Shown here piece by piece: positions 57,485 through 64,000 of a stretch of 64,000 nucleotides of DNA. The DNA lies in contig CANQMS010000008.1 in assembly GCA_947624995.1 (NCBI GenBank), positions 1-64,000 of the forward strand, in the 5' to 3' direction. A program made the translations under genes and the position numbers. The notes under the pieces were generated by a model, which ran no database searches, was not told the origin of the DNA, and saw only the letters and a list, made by a program, of their open reading frames with translations. The first letter of the stretch is position 1. The number at the start of each line of letters is the position of its first letter. This stretch comes from an uncultured Clostridia bacterium (GTDB lineage: Bacteria; Bacillota; Clostridia; Oscillospirales; CAG-272).

Positions 57485-57802
57485 TCACCCGTTGCGGGCG
57501 AGCGCTTCAACTATTTCGGATATGTTTTTCAGCTGACGTTCATCCAGCCGCTTAAGGTTCTCAACGAGCGACCTGAGCTCGCGCGGGTCCTCCGAGTCCG
57601 TATCGAAAAACTCGCTCGGCGATATCCCAAGGTATTCACAGATATAGAAAAACCCGGACATCGAGGGGAGCGCCTTCCCTGTTTCAATATTGTTTATATA
57701 TCCCGCGTTCTGCCCGATAGACAGACTCATGTCCCGCGCAGAAACGCCTTTTTTTATGCGCAGCTTCGAGAGCCTGACGGCAAATTCATCCTCAAACATC
57801 AT
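57485..57802 (-). CDS. XRE family transcriptional regulator
   Basis: FAVRLSKLRIKKGVSARDMSLSIGQNAGYINNIETGKALPSMSGFFYICEYLGI. Confidence 0.93.
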   Translation of the reverse strand: MMFEDEFAVRLSKLRIKKGVSARDMSLSIGQNAGYINNIETGKALPSMSGFFYICEYLGISPSEFFDTDSEDPRELRSLVENLKRLDERQLKNISEIVEALARNG

Positions 57803-57866
57803 ACCACCCCTTTTTTATTCTATCCCATAGCTTTGAAAAAATATATGATTATTTCCTCAATGATGC

Positions 57867-57895
57867 TTGACATATGTGATTGTATATGATATAAT
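57867..57895 (+). promoter_or_regulatory. Consensus promoter with overlapping inverted repeat
   Basis: TTGACA-N17-TATAAT; CATAT-N8-ATATG inside the spacer. Confidence 0.75.
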
Positions 57896-57944
57896 CCGTT
57901 TGATGCGTGATTATATGCAATAAAGCACAGGGAGGGAAACGGCT

Positions 57945-58625
57945 ATGTTCTGTTCAAGATGCGGGAAGGAGCTCCCGGAGGGCACGCGCTTTTGCACCGA
58001 CTGCGGCGCGCAGACCGGTGCTGCGCCGTTTTTCACCGAAAAGAAAAGACCCCGCAAGGAAACCGTGCTTAAGATAACGAGCACCGTGCTGTTGTTCTTC
58101 GGATTTCTGTATACCTTTTTCCCCGTGATCCACATCGCAGCAACAGTCTTCGGGATGTCGGTCAAGGTGAGCATGACAATGTTTCTCAGCGTGACGGGAA
58201 TATCCGGCACCAACAATGCGATCTCGCAAAATGTTGTCCTTGAGTTGACAAATGGCGCCTCCTCGGTATATTCGTCCGGAGCCCACATATTTTTCATCGT
58301 CATTTTTCTAACCGCGACCGCGCTTTCAATCATACCGCTCGTAAACGCAAATCTCAGCAGCACCGCCTTCTACATTACGGGCATCGTCGCCGAGATCCTG
58401 TATCTGATCTATTATTTTCTGTTCTCGCTGACGATGCTTTCGATAAATATATTCTCCGCATCGGACGCGATGTCCGTCGGGTTCGGACCTATGGGCTGGT
58501 TTTTCTTTACATATTCAATAGGCACGGTCGTCTTGCTTTTCGTAACGATATTCGCGCTGAAAAAGAGCGCTCGCATCCGCCTTCACGTGCCGCAGAATTT
58601 CCCGCCGCCCTTCCCCGGGCAGTAA
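57945..58625 (+). CDS. Zinc-ribbon domain membrane protein
   Basis: MFCSRCGKELPEGTRFCTDCGAQTG plus TM helices. Confidence 0.88.
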   Translation: MFCSRCGKELPEGTRFCTDCGAQTGAAPFFTEKKRPRKETVLKITSTVLLFFGFLYTFFPVIHIAATVFGMSVKVSMTMFLSVTGISGTNNAISQNVVLELTNGASSVYSSGAHIFFIVIFLTATALSIIPLVNANLSSTAFYITGIVAEILYLIYYFLFSLTMLSINIFSASDAMSVGFGPMGWFFFTYSIGTVVLLFVTIFALKKSARIRLHVPQNFPPPFPGQ

Positions 58626-58630
58626 AAAAG

Positions 58631-58760
58631 ATATTAAGGGATCGGACCATGTCCGGGTCGGGGTACGGCAAACGCCCCGATATTTCCTTAATATAAAACG
58701 GAACCGACCCGCGATCCGGCTCCGCGCGTCAGCCTTCGGGGCACACCCCGAAGGCTGACG
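58631..58760 (+). ncRNA. Candidate structured leader RNA (three-way junction plus alternative pairing plus 15-bp hairpin)
   Basis: ATATTAAGG/CCTTAATAT; CGGAC-cat-GTCCG; TCGGGG/CCCCGA; GGGTCGG/CCGACCC; CGTCAGCCTTCGGGG-CACA-CCCCGAAGGCTGACG. Confidence 0.45.
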
Positions 58761-58788
58761 AAATCTTAATGCAAAGGAGTGCTGAAAA

Positions 58789-59028
58789 ATGAGTCCCGCC
58801 GAAAAAAGGATCATCGGCTGTTTTCTTCTCATAATCGGTCTGCTCGGCACGCTTATTTGTGCCGTCACGATAATCATTGATCTGCTGCCCGAATCGCTCC
58901 TCGGCGCTGCACGCTGCGATTATGCTCTTCCGCTTGTCCGCCACGAGGTCTTCATGATAGCGATCACCCACGTTTTTATCATCGCCTCCGCCGTCGGCTT
59001 CATAATCTTCGACAGCGGCAGACCATAA
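58789..59028 (+). CDS. Small two-TM membrane protein
   Basis: AAAGGAG SD at 58773; two hydrophobic segments. Confidence 0.7.
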   Translation: MSPAEKRIIGCFLLIIGLLGTLICAVTIIIDLLPESLLGAARCDYALPLVRHEVFMIAITHVFIIASAVGFIIFDSGRP

Positions 59029-59063
59029 CGTCACCAAAACCGCTCTTTCTCCAAGTATATTTA

Positions 59064-59144
59064 TATTGAAAAGTTTTTGAAAAGAGGGCGCGGGAGGAAA
59101 ACTTTTTTGCGCGTCTGTGACGCGCGAAAGTTCTTTCCTCCCGC
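59064..59144 (-). repeat. Dispersed hairpin + tail repeat, inverted copy E with inner GCGCGTC/GACGCGC stem
   Basis: Reverse complement reads GCGGGAGGAAAGAACTTTCGCGCGTCACAGACGCGC...CCTCCCGC GCCCTCTTTTCAAAAACTTTTCAAT. Confidence 0.75.
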
Positions 59145-59158
59145 TTTGTTTACCCCTT

Positions 59159-60436
59159 TTAATACATTTCCCGATGCAGCTCCGCCTCGATCTCGATCAG
59201 GCGGTTATATTTTGACGTGCGCTCGGCGCGGCACGGCGCGCCGGTCTTAATAAATTCGGCTCCCACGCCGACGGCGAGGTCGGCGATAAACGCGTCCTCC
59301 GTCTCGCCGGAGCGGTGCGAGACGATGACGCGGTAACCGGCGCCGCGCGCCGTCGAGATCGCCTCGAGCGTTTCGGTCACGCTGCCCGCTTGATTCGGCT
59401 TGATGAGCACCGCGTTCGCCCTTCCGTTCTCGATCCCATCCGCGATGCGCTCCCTGTTTGTGACGAAAAGGTCATCGCCGACGAGCATCAGCCGCTCGCC
59501 GAGGGACGCGGTCAAGGAAGCCCAGCCGTCGCCATCGTCCTCGCCGAGTCCGTCCTCAATGGAGATTATCGGGTACTTGCGGATGAGCCCGTTATAATAG
59601 AGGATCAGCTCCTCCGTCGTGTAGACGCCGCCGCGCTTCGGCATTTTATAAAGCCCCTCGCTCTTTTCCTCCGCCCATTCGCTCGCGGCGACGTCGAGCG
59701 CGAGCGATGTTTTGTCCCGGTGACCGGCTTTATCAACCGCGCCGACGATCAGCTCGAGCGCCTCCTCGTCCGCGTCAAGTGACGGCGCGAAACCGCCCTC
59801 GTCGCCGACGCCGGTAGAGAGCCCGCGCTCCGAAAGCTCTCCTCCGAGCGCGCCGTACACCTCGGAGCCGATCCTGACCGCCTCCGCAACGGAGGATGCC
59901 CCCGTCGGAACGAGCATGAATTCCTGTATGTCGATGTTGTTTTTCGAATGCGCGCCGCCGTTCAGAATATTCATCATCGGGCACGGCATCCTCTCGCCGG
60001 ACGCGAAAATGCCGCCTATATACGCGTAAAGCGGGATATCGTAGTGCGCCGCACACGCGCGCGTGTACGCGATGGACACCGGGAGGATCGCATTCGCGCC
60101 GAGCCTGCCCTTTGACGCGGTACCGTCGAGCTCGCAGAGCAGCGAATCTATCGCGCGCTGCCCTCTCCGCTCCGTGCCGCGCAGCGTGTCCGCTATTATA
60201 GTGTTGACGGCGCCGACAGCCTCGCGCACGCCGCGCCCGCGGTACCTGCTCTCGTCCCCGTCGCGCCGCTCGTGCGCCTCGTATTTCCCCGTCGACGCGC
60301 CGGAAGGCGCGTCTCCGCTGCCGTGCGAGCCGTCCGCCAGCGTCACGTGTACCCTCACCGTCGGCGTCCCGCGCGAGTCTATTATTTCCGTCGCCGAGAC
60401 GGACTCGATCTTCGGCAGAGTTTTAAGTTCGTTCAT
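59159..60436 (-). CDS. eno: Enolase
   Basis: ATEIIDSRGTPTVRVHVTLADG; GDEGGFAPSL; SIEDGLGEDD; LIKPNQAGSVTETLEAI; VSHRSGETEDAFIADLAVG. Confidence 0.97.
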   Translation of the reverse strand: MNELKTLPKIESVSATEIIDSRGTPTVRVHVTLADGSHGSGDAPSGASTGKYEAHERRDGDESRYRGRGVREAVGAVNTIIADTLRGTERRGQRAIDSLLCELDGTASKGRLGANAILPVSIAYTRACAAHYDIPLYAYIGGIFASGERMPCPMMNILNGGAHSKNNIDIQEFMLVPTGASSVAEAVRIGSEVYGALGGELSERGLSTGVGDEGGFAPSLDADEEALELIVGAVDKAGHRDKTSLALDVAASEWAEEKSEGLYKMPKRGGVYTTEELILYYNGLIRKYPIISIEDGLGEDDGDGWASLTASLGERLMLVGDDLFVTNRERIADGIENGRANAVLIKPNQAGSVTETLEAISTARGAGYRVIVSHRSGETEDAFIADLAVGVGAEFIKTGAPCRAERTSKYNRLIEIEAELHREMY

Positions 60437-60576
60437 GTCTGTTGCCCCTTTTCCTTTTTGACCTTATTTTGCCTCCCCGGGCGCCGCGATATTCACGCGC
60501 GCCCGATTTTTGTGTCCCGCGCCGCGCGCGCGGCATAATATGAAAACAAATACGAAAAAGGCAAGGTGGCAGAATA

Positions 60577-61869
60577 ATGCAGATCTATACGGTCACCCCG
60601 GGCGACAGCGTTTATTCGATAGCGCGCACGTTCGGCGTCTCCCCGTCGCTCATCATCAGCGACAACGAGCTTTACGACCCGACAAAGCTCTCGATCGGAC
60701 AGTCGCTCCTCATACGGCAGCCGACCGAGACATACACCGTCGCCTCAGGCGACACGCTCGCCTCCATCGCCGAACGCTTCGGCACGACGGAGAGCGAGCT
60801 ATACCGACAGAATCCGACGCTTGGCGGAAGCTCCTCCATCTCCCCGGGCGAGGTCCTCGTCATACGGACGTCCCCGCCGGACTACGGCGAGCTGATCACG
60901 AGCGCATATGTATATCCCTTTATAGACAATGACACGCTCCGGCGGACGCTACCGTATCTCTCGTACATAACGATCTTCACATACGGCATCCGCCGGGACG
61001 GTTCCCTCATCCCGCCGGGCGACGACAGCGGTGAGGACGCGATCATCTCCGCCTCGAAGGAATACGGCACGCGCCCGCTGCTCATGCTCTCAACGCTCAC
61101 CGAGGACGGCACTTTTTCAAATGAGCTTGCAGACTACGTCCTCAACACTCCCGCCGTCCGGGAGTCCGTCATACGCGATCTTGTCGATACCGTCGTCTCC
61201 AAGGGCTACGCCGGCGTCGATCTTGATTTTGAATACCTCGGGGGAGACAACGCCGCCGCTTACGCGCAGTTCGTGCGTGACGTCAAGGCGGCGCTCTCCG
61301 CCCGCGGCGACTACGCCGTCTGGGTCGCGCTCGCGCCGAAGACGTCCGCGGACCAGCCCGGGCTGCTCTACGCCGGGCACGACTATGAGGCGCTCGCCGA
61401 CGCCGCCGACCGCGTCCTGCTCATGACCTACGAGTGGGGGTACGCGTTCGGTCCGCCGCTGCCGATAGCGCCGCTCGGCGAGGTGCGCGCCGTCGTCAAC
61501 TATGCGCTGACAGAGGCGCCCGCAGAAAAAATAATGCTCGGCATACCGAACTACGGCTACGACTGGACGCTGCCGTACGTTCGCGGCGAAAGCGAGGCGG
61601 AGCCGCTCTCGAACATCGAGGCGCCGCGCCGTGCATACGAGCGCCGCGCGCGCATCGAATTTGACGAGGCGGCGGCGTCCCCGTACTACAGCTACTACCT
61701 GAACGGCAAGGAGCACATCGTCTGGTTCGAGGACCCGAAGAGCATTTCGGCAAAGGCGGAGCTCATACGCGACACCGATCTCTCTGGCGCGGGCATCTGG
61801 AACGGGATGAAATTTTTCCCGGCGCTCTGGCTCATCTTAAACGAGCAGTTCGACATCGTAAAATTCTGA
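60577..61869 (+). CDS. LysM-LysM-GH18 protein (YaaH/SleL-like spore peptidoglycan hydrolase)
   Basis: IYTVTPGDSVYSIARTFGVSPSLIISDNEL; TYTVASGDTLASIAERFGTTESELYRQNP; YAGVDLDFEYLGGDN; LMTYEWG. Confidence 0.94.
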   Translation: MQIYTVTPGDSVYSIARTFGVSPSLIISDNELYDPTKLSIGQSLLIRQPTETYTVASGDTLASIAERFGTTESELYRQNPTLGGSSSISPGEVLVIRTSPPDYGELITSAYVYPFIDNDTLRRTLPYLSYITIFTYGIRRDGSLIPPGDDSGEDAIISASKEYGTRPLLMLSTLTEDGTFSNELADYVLNTPAVRESVIRDLVDTVVSKGYAGVDLDFEYLGGDNAAAYAQFVRDVKAALSARGDYAVWVALAPKTSADQPGLLYAGHDYEALADAADRVLLMTYEWGYAFGPPLPIAPLGEVRAVVNYALTEAPAEKIMLGIPNYGYDWTLPYVRGESEAEPLSNIEAPRRAYERRARIEFDEAAASPYYSYYLNGKEHIVWFEDPKSISAKAELIRDTDLSGAGIWNGMKFFPALWLILNEQFDIVKF

Positions 61870-61901
61870 CATCCTCCGCCCCCGGTTTCGGCGGGCGCGG
61901 C

Positions 61902-61948
61902 ATGCAAAAAAGCGGGTCTTTTTAAAAAGGTCCGCTTTTTTGCATTTT
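61902..61948 (+). terminator. Rho-independent terminator
   Basis: ATGCAAAAAAGCGGgtCTTTTTaaAAAGGtCCGCTTTTTTGCAT TTTT. Confidence 0.85.
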
Positions 61949-62011
61949 TCCCGTTGACTTTGTCTTGCGTTTATGTCATAATTCTTGTGGAAAAAAAGGG
62001 ACTACCATTAA

Positions 62012-64000
<1,989 letters not shown>

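Noticed and set aside
58631-58694. Purine riboswitch (similar length three-way junction)
   Set aside because: Lacks the conserved junction nucleotides and kissing-loop sequences of purine aptamers.

Overview
This 64 kb window looks like a chromosomal segment of a GC-rich, probably spore-forming Clostridia/Oscillospiraceae-type bacterium; the taxonomy is inference. I see no rRNA, tRNA, CRISPR array, transposase or phage genes. Main content: (i) a seven-gene minus-strand carbohydrate-uptake operon (1098-aa CBM-like/solute-binding protein, two permease pairs, an NHL/TPR/Yip1 fusion and a DUF5696 protein); (ii) a SipL-like SPOCS/LysM protein; (iii) a ROK kinase and a Cys-rich HxlR regulator divergent from a cysteine desulfurase/IscU pair; (iv) an ArsR-DUF2087 module with paired operators; (v) a complete TPP-riboswitch thi operon (thiW-thiM-thiE-HAD-thiD-thiC-thiN); (vi) MATE, macro-domain, VWA, YdcF, and a VUT transporter preceded by what reads as a preQ1-I riboswitch; (vii) an ABC exporter pair, dinB, GT2, methyltransferase, sortase B and rlmD-like genes; (viii) asparaginase and TrkH/TrkA; (ix) an MBL/TIGR04076/radical SAM cluster and SbcD/Rad50-like proteins; (x) an FtsX/ATPase pair, XRE, zinc-ribbon protein, enolase, LysM-GH18 and a truncated GH2 beta-galactosidase. 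The strongest non-coding observations are the preQ1-I aptamer, the paired TTTGAT-N4-ATCAAA operators, a dispersed hairpin-plus-conserved-tail repeat family at operon ends, a second unexplained leader between the TPP terminator and thiW, and a riboswitch-like three-way-junction element at about 58.63-58.76 kb. All calls were made by reading the sequence; no database searches were run.
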